Of a stretch of DNA of 64,000 nt, positions 33,377 to 43,789 are shown one piece after another. The translations under genes and the position numbers were made by a program. The stretch comes from Dactylorhiza incarnata. Its lineage: Eukaryota; Streptophyta; Magnoliopsida; Asparagales; Orchidaceae. Location: NCBI GenBank assembly GCA_033032865.1, contig JAWHQI010000075.1, positions 2,356,001 to 2,420,000 on the forward strand, given 5' to 3'. A model generated the notes under the pieces. That model was not told the DNA's origin and ran no database searches. It worked only from the letters and a program-made list of their open reading frames with translations. Position 1 is the first letter of the stretch. Each line of letters opens with the position of its first letter.

Positions 33377-33692
33377 TGTTGGGTTTTGTATCCACAATAA
33401 CCTTGATTTGTAGAAAGTCAACTTTGAACCAAGATTGAATTGTTTGTGTATTTGATATATTTTTCTAGTAGTGTTCTTGCAGGTTCACATTGCTAAGTGT
33501 AAACCAATGTCAGATCACAATGGGTCAATAAGCACAGTCTCATGCAATGTAATTCTTCATTGTGTGGGGTATGGGGTTGACTCATGTGTGATCTCTCAAT
33601 TGGGATACACTTTATGATCAAGACATTAAAGATTCAAAGCTTAGGTGTGCAGCATTGGTCTGAAGACAAAGGAAGAAAGTTTTCTAAGTAAA

Positions 33693-34170
33693 TTTTTCGA
33701 GAAGTAAGGGTATTTTTCGAGAAGTCCTTCTATGCTCTCGAGAAGTCCTTGATTATTTTCGAGAAGGGTTGTTTCAGATGTCTCTCGAGAAAAAGTTGAA
33801 TTTTCCGAGTAGTTATTTACATTTCTCGAGAATTTTGTGTGATCTCGAAAAGTCTTCTTCGTTTTCGAGAAAAGTTCTTTTCCAGTTGTTTTCGAGAAGT
33901 CTGTCTCAGCTCAGCTTTCGAGAAGTCTTTTCTCTCTCGAGAAGTACTTTTGTTTTCGAGAAATCATTGGTTCTTTCGAAAAGCTTTCTCTCTAAAGGTT
34001 GTTCTCAAAATTGTTCTGAAGTTTTCGAGAAGTTTCCTTTGTTCTCGAGAAGTCTTGTATCTTTCGAGAAGTCCTGTCATAATTCTTTGAATCTCTCTTC
34101 TAAAGCTGTTTTTCGATAACTAGCCAGTTTCTCTCGAGAAGTCTTGGATCTCTCGAGAAGTCTGGTTCTA
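33693..34170 (+). promoter_or_regulatory. TTCGAGAA / CTCGAGAAGTC array in U3
   Basis: About nine exact TTCGAGAA copies and a similar number of CTCGAGAAGTC variants, spaced 15-40 bp. TTCGAGAA fits the heat-shock-factor dimer site TTCnnGAA. Near 34023-34035 the sequence TTCGAGAAGTTTC fits a three-box site TTCnnGAAnnTTC. Heat-responsive copia LTRs with such sites are known in plants (ONSEN), but function here is inferred. Confidence 0.6.
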
Positions 34171-34200
34171 TCTTTTCTCGTAAGCCCTGTTTTTCCGTTT

Positions 34201-34238
34201 TGACGTCAAGTCTTTTCCGTCAAATTGACGTGACGTCT
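34201..34238 (+). promoter_or_regulatory. TGACGTCA and TGACGTGACGTC bZIP-type sites
   Basis: A perfect TGACGTCA palindrome (34201-34208) is followed by TTGACGTGACGTC (34226-34238), 40-75 bp upstream of the TATA box. These match consensus sites for TGA/bZIP factors. The same is found in the 3' LTR (44614-44621). Confidence 0.6.
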
Positions 34239-34274
34239 TTCCTCATTTTAAGGTTTAATCGTTAGGTCTTCATC

Positions 34275-34282
34275 TATATAAT
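34275..34282 (+). promoter_or_regulatory. TATA box of SIRE-type 5' LTR
   Basis: TATATAAT lies downstream of the U3 motif array. The copy in the 3' LTR is at 44688-44695. Confidence 0.7.
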
Positions 34283-35011
34283 GATTGCTCCTTAAGAATG
34301 AGAGGTAATGAGAAACAGAAGATCAGAGTTCGTTCATTTCTCTAAAACCCTAATCTGATCCAAGATCGTCGTCTAGTGCCGTGCATCGCCATCGTTGGAG
34401 TTCGATCGTGAGTTATCTGATTTCGTCTCCAAGTGGAAGAAAAAGGTCGATCGATCATCGCCTCACTCGTCCTGTTTTCATTGGATCGATCAAGACCTTA
34501 GAAGATCTGATTTGTGCCGATTCGATTCTTCTTCTTCAACATCAAGCCGAAGCCATTTCTGTCGCAAGAAGGAAGAAGATCATCATCAAATTTCTTAGAT
34601 CTGATCGTGATTTGTTAAGTGTTGTTTCAATCTAAATTTACATTTGATTGTAGGAGAGATTGTTCTCCGAGTTGTAGGAGAGGTATTCTCCGAGTTGTAA
34701 GAGAAGGTTATCTCTGAGTTTGTAGGAGTTTGATCTCCGAGTTGTAAGAGTTTTGACTCTGAGGATTGTAGGATCATTCTTGATTCGAGTTTTAGTGAAG
34801 TAGTCAAGTCAAGCTGTGGTGCTAGATTGGCGAGGTCGGCAAGTGGAGTACCCAAGAACGGGGAACCACTATAAATTTCTTGTGTCGTCTGTGGTTGTGA
34901 TTTGCATTCTGTGCGTTCTTTATTTTCAAGATTTTCAATTCCGCAAAAGACGCAATTATCACCTATTCACCCCCCCTCAAGGTGATTTTGGTTGGCAACT
35001 AGATATTACAA

Positions 35012-35024
35012 TTGGTATCAGAGG
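35012..35024 (+). other. Primer-binding site of SIRE-type element
   Basis: TTGGTATCAGAGG lies directly after the LTR. This is the initiator tRNA-Met type used by most plant copia elements. Confidence 0.9.
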
Positions 35025-35088
35025 ATTGTTGTTCGTATTTAGGTTAACACCTTGAACAAGATCTATCCATTCTAGTTACCTGCAAATC

Positions 35089-37398
35089 ATGGAAAAGTGC
35101 AAGGAATCGTCTTCATTGAAATTGCCAATATGCACTAAGGCTAATTTTCCTATGTGGAAAGAATGAGTCAGATTTTATATGGAAGCCGCAAACCCGAGAA
35201 TCTTCCAAGTCGTGGAAGAAGGACCTCATGTGCCTATGACCGCTTCTACTATTGATCCAACCTTAAAAGTACCAAAGAAAATGATGGACTTAACAAAGGA
35301 TGAGATTGCACTCGTTGCTTTGGACAAAAAGGCAAAGAACATAATTGCAAGTGCAGTGGATGATTCAATGTTGCAAAACTTAATTCACTGTAATTCTGCC
35401 AAAGAAATGTGGACGTCTTTAATAGTCCTTATGGAAGGTACTGAAGAAGTAAGAGATGATAAAAGATCTCTTTTGAATCAAGAGTACGAGGCTTTCAAGC
35501 AGAATAAAAAGGAGTGCATTGCCGATGCTTATGAAAGATTCTTCAAGATAGTAAACGGCCTAAGGAATTATGGTCGGGAATTTACTAATGGTGAACTAAA
35601 TGACAAATTCCTGCGATCCCTAACGAAAGACTGGGATAGCAAGATAGTTGCAATCAGAGAATTTGGGAAGTTACCAAATCTAGACCCTCAGAATTTGTTT
35701 GGGAAACTATTATCCCACGAGCTACAAATGAACATTCGGAAAACAGAAGAAGATGGGAATAGAGCTTCTAACAAGGAAAAGACCTTGGCTATGAAAGTCG
35801 AAAGCTCCAGAAAAAGCAGAGCTTTGTCTCCAGTTAGAACACAAGAATCTGATGATGAAAAAGAATCTGAAGCCGGCTCCTCCAGTTCTGAAATGTCTGA
35901 TGGAGAGTTTTCTCTAATCTCTCGTCAGTTTAAGAAATTGTTAAACAAAAGAAGACACATGAAGAATAAGTTTTCCTCTGACAATAGACATTCTCGACGT
36001 GATGGTGATTATCACAAAAAGAGCTCTAGCAATCATGACAGGTATAAATCTAAAACTGGTAAACATATTTCTTCTGATATAGTTTGCTATTATTGCAATA
36101 AGCCAGGGCACATGATTGTTGAATGCCCTTATAAAAAGAAAGAGGGTGGAAGAAAAGAAGAAAGGAAATCCACCCACGGGAAAAGGAAGACTGAAAAGAG
36201 TCTAGTCGCTAAAAAGAATAAAACTTTAAGCGACAGTGACTTGGAGAAATCAAGTAGTGAAGAAGAAGCCTACTTCGGGCTAATGGCTATGACTGATGAA
36301 GAAGAAGAACCTCCATATACTGGGAAGGTAAATTCTCACACCGCCTTATCTGATTCTGATCAAGCTCCAGATGAGCAAAAGGATTATCTCTCAGATGATG
36401 ATTCTGACCTCATGACCCAATACACTGAAATGCTTAAAAGTTTTGACAAATGCCGCAAGGTAGTCAAAATACAGGCCAAGGAGATCATGTCTCTAAGAGA
36501 AGTGGAATCTAATTTGAGAAAGGAAGTTGAACAACTTTCTTCCTTCAAAGAGGAAAACCAAGTCTTGAAAGACAAGATCAAAAGTTTAGATGAGATCCTT
36601 GATCGGAGAGAGAACTCCATCAAAGTTTTGGAAGAACAGCTAGCTGCTGAGAAGAAGCTAGTTGAAAAGTTTTCACAACCGAAAACCATTCTTCCAATCA
36701 TTGATAGATTCTCCGCTAAAGCAAGTGGAATAGGTCATGTGGTTGGACCTAGTGATTCTTCTAAGGGCATCCATGCCAAAAAGAATAATAAGGTTGCTAT
36801 GAAAGCCACCGCCGAAGAGAAAGGGAAAGCCCATCAAGATCAAGTGACATTTAGGAAAGTTATCTTTCCTACAAATAATTATGATCTGGAAAGCTCCTAT
36901 GGTCATTTGACAAGACCAGTTAACTTTGGACCTGTCATTGACTACAAGGGGTGGACTCGTCCTAGAAACTTTGGCGCAAGTGTATTCAAAGCACCTTATG
37001 AAGAGATCAATCTGAAAGATTATGGTCCTTATGTTCATGGTCCAAGTGCTAAGAGAGCACCAATAGTAAAAACTGTTGCACCTAAGCCTAATGAGACATT
37101 CACACCTTGTGTATGTTGTACCCATGAAGCATCCTCTTCCAAGAGTAATGTTCCTGCCAAAGCTATCATTCAAAAAGTAAAGCAGGAAAACACAAAACTA
37201 AGGTACAACCGATTTAACTGTTGGTGTTGCGGCAAAATAGGTCACTTTGCCGTAGATTGTTGGTTCAATTCTACATATTCCAAAAGACCACAAGTTAACA
37301 ATGCAAGAAAGACCGCTCGAAATGTTAATGTTCCTCATGGTGCTCAACTAACAAGGGACCAAGGACCCAAAGTTGTTTGGGCTCCTAAGGCAAAATAA
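35089..37398 (+). CDS. SIRE-type gag with two zinc knuckles
   Basis: The natural start is probably ATG 35089. A TGA at 35164-35166 interrupts the frame (likely an Arg CGA codon changed to TGA), leaving an open frame of 739 codons from 35179. The N-terminal third is the copia UBN2/gag capsid-like region (EMWTSLIVLMEGTEEVRDDK...RFFKIVNGLRNYG). Next are a basic Ser-rich stretch, a first CCHC knuckle CYYCNKPGHMIVEC (about 36084-36125) and an acidic Ser/Asp region. A strong predicted coiled coil follows (about 36420-36690). A second knuckle CWCCGKIGHFAVDC (about 37219-37260) is near the end. Gag assembles the particle and binds RNA. A single-base shift near 37390-37410 separates it from protease. 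Confidence 0.92.
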
Positions 37399-37399
37399 T

Positions 37400-37822
37400 T
37401 TGTTTTTGCAGGTATGTCCAAAGGCCAACAATAATCCTATCTGGTATTTGGACAGTGGTTGTTCTCGGCATATGACCGGAACAAGAAGTCTTTTGCAAAA
37501 TTACATTCCAATTGAAAACGGTCCAAAAGTTATATTTGGCGGATCTGACAGAGGGATAACAAAAGGCTATGGTATGATTTCTAACGGTAATGTATCCTTT
37601 TCAGATGTAGCTTATGTGGAAGGATTAGAACATAATCTGATAAGCATAAGTCAACTTTGTGACAAAGGATACATAGTTGATTTTCGTAGAGATAAATGTT
37701 TGATAAAATCGGCAGAAAATCTAGAAACCATTTTATCAGGCACTCGTTGTAGAAATATGTTTTGTTTAAACTTTCTTTGTTTATCATCTTCTACACCAGT
37801 GTGTCTTTTAGCAAAAAAATAG
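37400..37822 (+). pseudogene. SIRE-type protease and start of integrase linker
   Basis: Encodes the aspartic protease with active-site WYLDSGCSRHMTG (Asp codon near 37450). It continues to LISISQLCDKGY and ends at a stop (37820-37822) produced by an extra A in the A-run 37813-37819. It is in frame 2, while gag is in frame 1 and the following integrase in frame 3. Protease would process the Gag-Pol polyprotein. Confidence 0.85.
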
Positions 37823-38150
37823 TGCATCTCTTGCTGACCAATGGCATAAGAGATTAGCACATATAAATTTCAAAACTATAAATAAATTATTTTCTCAAAA
37901 CTTAGTACGTGATGCGCCAAATATTAAGTGCATTAAAGATAGACCTTGTCATGCTTGTGTAAAAGGCAAGCAAACAAGAGCTACCTTTAAGAGCATCTTA
38001 GGCAAAGATTCTACTAGGTGTTTATACCTACTTCATATGGACTTATTTGGTCCTTTGTAAGTTAGAAGTTTAGGAGGTAAGTCTTACACATTTGTTATTG
38101 TAGATGATTACTCACGTTTTGCATGGGTATTCTTTCTAAAACACAAGTAA
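37818..38150 (+). pseudogene. GAG-pre-integrase zinc region and integrase start
   Basis: The frame reads WHKRLAHINFKT...CHACVKGKQTR (HHCC-type zinc binding), then the first catalytic Asp in HMDLFGPL. Two stops interrupt: TAA 38058-38060 (probably Gln CAA before the change) and TAA 38148-38150. The integrase core resumes in the same frame after 38150. Confidence 0.85.
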
Positions 38151-39650
38151 GATATGTTTGACATTTTCACCAAGTTTGTCAAGCAAATCCAGAACGAATT
38201 TGAATGTTCGGTAGTCAAAATCAGAAGTGATCATGGAACAGAATTTGAATCTGGAGCTATGACAGATTTTTGTGAAAGTCTAGGTATCTTTCATGAGTTT
38301 TCCTCTCCTCGAACTCCACAACAAAATGGGGTAGCTGAGAGAAGAAATAGAACACTCATTGAGGCTTGCAGAAAGATGTTGAGTGACACTTCTCTACCCG
38401 AATATCTTTGGGCTGAAGCAGTCAACACTGCATGCCATGTGCAAAATAGAGCACTCATAAACAAAAACCATGAAAAGACTCCTTATGAACTACTAAAAGG
38501 GAAGAGACCAACCATCTCTTATTTTAGAATCTTTGGTTGCAAATGCTTTGTACTTAATAATGGAAAGCATTACAAAACCAAGTTTAGCGAAAAGAGTTTT
38601 GAAGGTATTTTTGTAGGCTATAGCAGCCATAGTAGAGCTTATAGAATATTTAATAAGAAAACCCTGGTTGTAGAAGAGTCTATTAATGTTGTATTTGATG
38701 AAACGAGCATGCTACCTAGCAGCTCTTCTAGTGCTTCTATGGAAGGTACAGGTTCAAAGACACAAGATATAAGCTTGGATGAGCCAGTCAAAGTTGATGC
38801 TCAAACCTTCGTCAAGATCTCTTCCCCAATCACAAATGAAGAAGAAGATCATTTTGATGAAGAACCAGTACAAGTGGAGGAAGACATTCAAGTAGCAAAT
38901 GATGCTCCAAATGTTCAAACTGATGCAAGGAACCTTGAGTTCAGACACATGAGAGATCATCCTATTGATCAAATCATAGGAGATCCTCAAGTCGGAATTA
39001 GAACAAGAAGAGGTACTACTAACGAAAATATGCATTTAAGTTTTCTTTCACAGGTTGAACCGAAGAAGTTTCAAGAAGCAAATGAAGACCCCCACTGGAT
39101 AATTGCAATGGAAGAAGAATTAAATCAATTCAAGCGTTGCAAGGTGTGGACACTAGTTCCAAAACCAAAGGATAAAAATATTATTGGAACAAAGTGGGTT
39201 TACAGGAACAAGTTGGATGAGAATGGAACGATAATAAAGAACAAAGCCAGACTTGTAGCAAAAGGTTATAGACAGGAAGAAGGGATCGACTTTGATCAAA
39301 CTTATGCTCCGGTAGCAAGACTTGAAGCAATCAGAATGTTCTTAGCCTATCCTGCATTCAAAGGTTTCACCGTATACCAAATGGACGTTAAGTCAGCCTT
39401 TCTGAATGGTAACATAAAAGAAGAAGTATACATTGAACAACCTCCAGGTTTTGTAGATTCTGAACATCCTAATTATGTTTACTTACTACAAAAAGCTTTG
39501 TATGGGTTAAAACAAGCTCCTCGAGCTTGGTATGAGACGCTGTCTAATTTTCTTCTTGAGAACAAGTTCACAAGAGGAAAGATAGATAAAACATTATTTC
39601 TTAGGAAAGTAAAAGGCAAGATTTTGCTAGTGCAAATCTATGTGCGATGA
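38151..39650 (+). CDS. SIRE-type integrase core and reverse transcriptase N-terminal part
   Basis: An open frame of about 498 codons. Integrase: the second Asp is in [10 protein letters not shown] and the Glu in [11 protein letters not shown], giving with 38040 the full D,D,E set. The C-terminal integrase part ([18 protein letters not shown]) follows, then an acidic linker. Reverse transcriptase starts near 39085 ([22 protein letters not shown]) with [39 protein letters not shown] and [12 protein letters not shown]. The frame ends at 39650, where an extra C at 39645 splits the YVDD catalytic box. Confidence 0.93.
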   Translation, partial: DMFDIFTKFVKQIQNEFECSVVKIRSDHGTEFESGAMTDFCESLGIFHEFSSPRTPQQNGVAERRNRTLIEACRKMLSDTSLPEYLWAEAVNTACHVQNRALINKNHEKTPYELLKGKRPTISYFRIFGCKCFVLNNGKHYKTKFSEKSFEGIFVGYSSHSRAYRIFNKKTLVVEESINVVFDETSMLPSSSSSASMEGTGSKTQDISLDEPVKVDAQTFVKISSPITNEEEDHFDEEPVQVEEDIQVANDAPNVQTDARNLEFRHMRDHPIDQIIGDPQVGIRTRRGTTNENMHLSFLSQVEPKKFQEANEDPHWIIAMEEELNQFKRCKVWTLVPKPKDKNIIGTKWVYRNKLDENGTIIKNKARLVAKGYRQEEGIDFDQTYAPVARLEAIRMFLAYPAFKGFTVYQMDVKSAFLNGNIKEEVYIEQPPGFVDSEHPNYVYLLQKALYGLKQAPRAWYETLSNFLLENKFTRGKIDKTLFLRKVKGKILLVQIYVR

Positions 39651-40056
39651 CATCATTTTTGGCTCTACGGACGACAATCTTTGCAAAAAGTTTTCAAAAC
39701 TTATGCAAGGAAAGTTTGAAATGAGCAGTATGGGAGAGCTAAAATATTTCTTAGGACTTCAAGTGAAACAATCTGAAGATGGAATTTTCATCTCACAGAC
39801 AAAATTCACCAAGGAGTTGATTAAGAAATTTGGATTGGAGAGTGCAACTTCTATGAGGACTCCAATGAGCTCAGCTATGTCTCTGGACAAGGATGAGAAA
39901 GGGAAACCTTTTGATGAAACCAAGTACAGAAGCATAATTGTCTCTCTGCTCTACCTTACTGCTAGTAGGCCTGACATAATGTTTTATACATGTGTTTGTG
40001 CCAGATTTCAAGTGAACTCAAGGAATCTCACTATACCGCTGCAAAGCGAATTTTGA
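39646..40056 (+). pseudogene. SIRE-type reverse transcriptase C-terminal part
   Basis: Continues directly from the broken catalytic box ([16 protein letters not shown]) through MSSMGELKYFLGLQV and ISQTKFTKELIKKFG to TASRPDIMF. Another frameshift near 40010 leads into the RNase H region. Confidence 0.9.
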
Positions 40057-40583
40057 GATATCTTAAAGGTACACCAAATCTTGGCTTATGATACCCAAGA
40101 AGTAATGATAGCGAGCTAATTGGTTATTCAGATGCAGATTTTGCAGGAAGTAGAGACGACAGGAAAAGCACTTCCGGAACATGTCAATTTTTCGGAAGAA
40201 GGCTTATCTCCTGGAGCAGCAAGAAGCAAAATTGTGTTGCAATCTCAACAGCCGAATCATAATATATTTCTGCAGGCAGTTGTTGCGCACAACTTCTTTG
40301 GATAAGAAATCAGCTTCAAGATTATAATTTGAAGATAAAGAATATTCCAATGTTTTGTGATTCCTCCAGTGCAATAGCTATAGAAAATAATCCAGTCTCA
40401 CACAGTCGAACAAAGCATATCGAGTTAAGATATCATTTCATCCGAGAACATGTGGAGAATGGGGATATCAACTTAAGCTATGTCCCTACGGATAAGCAAA
40501 TTGCAGATATCTTCACGAAGCCACTGGATGAGACTAAGTTCTCTTTCTTCAAGACAGAACTTGGAATGCTGAACATGGAATAA
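40012..40583 (+). pseudogene. SIRE-type RNase H
   Basis: Spread over two frames. The first part reads AAKRILRYLKGTPN and GYSDADFAGSRDDRKSTSG (first catalytic Asp) to WSSKKQN, with TAEs at about 40250 interrupted by TAA. The end (40329-40583) reads FCDSSSAIAIENNPVSHSRTKHIELRYHFIREHV to DIFTKPLDETKF, a standard copia C-terminus. It would degrade the RNA strand during reverse transcription. Confidence 0.88.
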
Positions 40584-40639
40584 TGGTCAAGCAAAGGAGA
40601 AGAGAAGAAGAGAAGAAAAATCTAAGAAGAAAAATCCAA

Positions 40640-40985
40640 GTCATCATTAAACTTCTCGAGAAATGAAGTTAATATCTCGAGAAATGACTTGCTTTTGGAT
40701 GAAGATAAGTTTTCGGAAAATTGTCATCATCTCTCGCAAAATGAATTCACACTTCTCGAGAAATGGGTTATCCCTCGAGAACTTTAATTATCTTTCGGAA
40801 GAAGATCGGCAAAGTTCTGGAACTTCTCGAGAACTTTTACTATCTCTCGAGAAATGTCTTATACTTTTCGAAAATTCTAATTTACGAGAATATGAAAAGC
40901 CAGGTACGCGAGTATTTCATTTTCTTATTATTAATATAAACGAGATAAATTGTCACATCAAACCAATCTATATATATAGACTATC
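40640..40985 (+). promoter_or_regulatory. Putative internal promoter upstream of env-like ORF
   Basis: Between RNase H and the env-like ORF lie about eight copies of CTTCTCGAGAAATG or related TCTCGAGA/TTTCGGAA motifs (40640-40880). They are close relatives of the LTR array. CCAAT (40963-40967) and TATATATATA (40970-40979) follow, about 150 bp before ATG 41125. This repeats the LTR order of array, TATA box and start. It could be a separate promoter for the downstream ORF, but there is no transcript evidence. Confidence 0.5.
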
Positions 40986-41124
40986 GAAATGAATTAAAGA
41001 TCACGCGAGGTCATTTCTTTTTCGAAAAGCGCCGACCGTTCGTCTTCTTTTCTCGCAAAGCCGATCATTATGGTTTCCGATTTTCTCTCTTTCTGTCTCG
41101 CAAACTTTCAATCACTCTTGCTCT

Positions 41125-42516
41125 ATGGCTCCTCAATCGAAGCCTAAGATCGGAGTTGGTAGTGAACTGGAGCAGGAAGGTCTTATCTCTCTATCAGATG
41201 AATTTCAAAATCTTTTCTACCTTCTAGACGCCGCTGGGTTATCGTTTGTTCTTGAACATCCATGCCGAGTTCTACTTAATGAGGTGGAAGAGTTCTTTAT
41301 AAATATCAAAGTTCACAAGGAGAGAAAAAGGATGAAAACTGAAATCGGAAATTTCAAGATCAAGGTCAGTCCTAAATCTCTATCTAAATTTCTAAGATTG
41401 CCAATGGTATCTTCTGAGGACACATTAGTTGATGATGATTGGAATAGAGCTTTGAGCTTTTGTGGATTAGATAAGTCAGTTAAAAGTGTAAGAAGACATC
41501 AGATGAATGATGTGGGTAAACTTTTAGTGGACACTATTTGGAAAGTTTTGTTGTGTAATACAGGAAGTTTGGGCTATGTCTCAACAGACGTGTTCTGGTT
41601 AATGACAACTGTAATTTGTGGAAAGAAGTTTGACTGGGCAAATTTTCTCTTCAGTAAGATTAAAGACAGTATTTTATCTCCAAACTTTGCCAGAATTCTG
41701 TCTTTGTATCTAAATCAGCTTAATCATGAAGTCTTTGACATGTCGAAAGGTGCAATCATACACCATCTGAGGAAGTTAAATGTCACAACAATACGGAGAT
41801 GGGATATCAGAATTACTAAGCCAACTGCAGATGCAGGTCTCCAGGGGGAGCCCATTTCTTCAGCTCAATCAGTTCCAGAGTATGAAGCTCCAGCTCCACC
41901 TCCAGCTCAGCAACACAGTTCAGTTCCAGATCCATCTCCATCTCCATCTCCATCTCCACAAGACACTATTCCCTCAGCAGAGCCAAGTCTCCCTCCTTCA
42001 ACAAACACAGTTCTTTCTCCATCAGCTCAGGATCCATCAGAACAAGTTCCTTCAGATCAAGTTCCTTCCAAAACTCCATCCATCCCAGATACTCAAGTAT
42101 TGTCAGATACTCATATGGAAGACACTTTTATTTCTCAAGAACAAGTTGATCACGTCTCACTTCCTCCAGCTATTAATGAAGATAGAGTTGATTCCACCAT
42201 AGCAGATGTGGTAAGTGAAATTCTTAAGGGTGCTGATGATGTGCTTAGCACTAGTGACCACATGGATGGGTCAGGTGCTGATTATGATTTTAATATAGAA
42301 GTAGATGATGCTTCAGTGCATGGTTCATCTCCTCCCCCAGTACATATTGAGGGGGAGCAAGAGCCTTGTTTAGAAACAAACAAGGATGATCAGGACAAAT
42401 TTGTTGATGAAGAAAATGAGAGAATCAACATATCTTCTGTCAAGCTCCAAAGTTCAGTCATTCTTGAAGATATCCCAGAAGAAGTTCTGCCAGCTCCTAT
42501 TCCTCCCTCTTTATGA
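41125..42516 (+). CDS. Env-like ORF of SIRE-type element, N-terminal part
   Basis: Frame of 463 codons starting MAPQSKPKIGVGSELEQEG. Residues 1-220 look globular (LDAAGLSFVLEHPCRVLLNEVEEFF...KVSPKSLSKFLRLP) and resemble the conserved 'plant transposon/env-like' domain found downstream of RNase H in SIRE elements. Residues about 245-330 are Pro/Ser/Gln-rich (PSPSPSPSPQD). Residues 330-463 are acidic. I see no signal peptide and no clear membrane segment, so the term env-like reflects position only. A frameshift near 42500-42515 moves the reading to the next segment. Confidence 0.82.
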   Translation: MAPQSKPKIGVGSELEQEGLISLSDEFQNLFYLLDAAGLSFVLEHPCRVLLNEVEEFFINIKVHKERKRMKTEIGNFKIKVSPKSLSKFLRLPMVSSEDTLVDDDWNRALSFCGLDKSVKSVRRHQMNDVGKLLVDTIWKVLLCNTGSLGYVSTDVFWLMTTVICGKKFDWANFLFSKIKDSILSPNFARILSLYLNQLNHEVFDMSKGAIIHHLRKLNVTTIRRWDIRITKPTADAGLQGEPISSAQSVPEYEAPAPPPAQQHSSVPDPSPSPSPSPQDTIPSAEPSLPPSTNTVLSPSAQDPSEQVPSDQVPSKTPSIPDTQVLSDTHMEDTFISQEQVDHVSLPPAINEDRVDSTIADVVSEILKGADDVLSTSDHMDGSGADYDFNIEVDDASVHGSSPPPVHIEGEQEPCLETNKDDQDKFVDEENERINISSVKLQSSVILEDIPEEVLPAPIPPSL

Positions 42517-43434
42517 TGAAAGTACAATTCTTGGTAAAGTTGAGTTAATGCTTCAAAGACAAAGTGCCAAAATAGATTACTCCTTCAAAGAAGTCCATGC
42601 AAGATTGTCTGATATTGAAAAGGAAATGGCCAAGGAGTTGAAAGAGTTCAAAAACAGTTCATATCAAATGAAAGAAGTTGTTATTCAGGGAGGAAAGGCC
42701 ATTGATCACACCATCAAAAGTGTTGCCACAGTTCTTGCAGAAGTGATTCAAGTCAGAAAAACCCAAGAGTACATGGTTTCAAAGGAAGAGGAAAATGCCT
42801 TTAAGATCATTGATGAGGTTGGACAGTTCAAGGATTCTATTCTCCAAACCCTATATGTAGAAGTCAGAAAGGGGGAGGACAGTTTAACTGAGAAGATGAC
42901 TGGGTTACTAGATCAAACTCTTTTTATTTTCATAAACATTTAATTAATAGGTTTGAGCAGTTGTCCCAAGGTGTCCAAAAGCAGGTCAATGAGTTAAAAG
43001 ATTTCACCTCTAATACTGTTGTTTGGCTCCACCATGAAATCTTTCCTGATTTGGGTATTGACCCTGCTCAACCTCCTCCTCATTTTGATCAAGTTCAATC
43101 TGATGCTCCTTCAATTCCTCAATTTTCTCCAAGGCCAGCAGAGCAGTTTGATGCTATTCCTTCAGTAGAAACTCACTCCTCCATGCATTATTCTAGGAAA
43201 AGGAAATATGGTGATGGACCTTCTGCAAGCAGATCTGTTCCTGGCTCCAGCTCAGCAGGTTCTGGTAAAGCTGTTGCAGATGAAGCAAAGGTTTATCCAG
43301 AAGTTTGGAGTCCAGTGTCAAAGATTATCATTATTGACTCTCTCAAGCTTGTAGAAGAAGGAAATATGAAACCTTCTGATCTGTACAGCACTTCTGAATG
43401 GAAAAAGTATGAGACAAGCCAAATCAAGAGATGA
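42505..43434 (+). pseudogene. Env-like ORF, C-terminal coiled-coil part
   Basis: Continues the ORF in two frames. 42505-42943 encodes STILGKVELMLQRQSAKIDYSFKEV and a long predicted coiled coil (DIEKEMAKELKEFKNSS...). After an AT-rich interruption (42910-42950), 42955-43434 encodes FEQLSQGVQKQVNELKDF, a Pro/Gln/Ser segment and a basic tail (YSRKRKYGD). Coiled coils are typical of this ORF in SIRE elements. The role is unknown. Confidence 0.75.
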
Positions 43435-43776
43435 ATCCATTTCAAGAACTATGGGTACAACAATCCAACAGCTCCAGAAGCTCCTCCTAAGTATCATCCA
43501 AAGCCATATGTTTATTTTGAAAGGCAAGAAATGTTGAGAAAGCAAAAGACAGATATCTGAAGTCAAGTTTTCTTTGAAGATCTTTAAAACTTTATTTCTA
43601 TATGCCTGTGTGAACATTAATTCATTAGACAATCTTAAATCTAAATATAGTTTTTGATTTTGATGTGACAATCATGTTCTTATATTTAGATATTGTTGTT
43701 AATGTTCTTTCCAGTATATCTTTTTATATTTTTTTTGTTACAATTCATCTTGGTAAATAGGGTTCTGACTTCTACA

Positions 43777-43788
43777 AATAGGGGGAGA
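43777..43788 (+). other. Polypurine tract of SIRE-type element
   Basis: AAATAGGGGGAGA lies one or two bases before the 3' LTR start TGTTGGG. Confidence 0.88.
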
Positions 43789-43789
43789 T

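Larger units (their letters stand above)
33377..35010 (+). repeat. SIRE-type 5' LTR
   Basis: Starts TGTTGGGTTTTG and ends AGATATTACA. U3 holds the TTCGAGAA array and TGACGTCA. A TATA box lies at 34275. The R/U5 part carries GTTGTAGGAGAG/TCTCCGAG repeats (34650-34770). Short ORFs within it are not genes. Confidence 0.95.

Noticed and set aside
34381..34635. 84-codon ORF (also at 44794-45048) as a possible small gene
   Set aside because: Entirely inside the R/U5 part of the SIRE-type LTR and duplicated with it.
41125..43434. Reading the SIRE env-like ORF as a true viral envelope gene
   Set aside because: No signal peptide, cleavage site or convincing membrane segment is visible. Only the position after RNase H supports the name.
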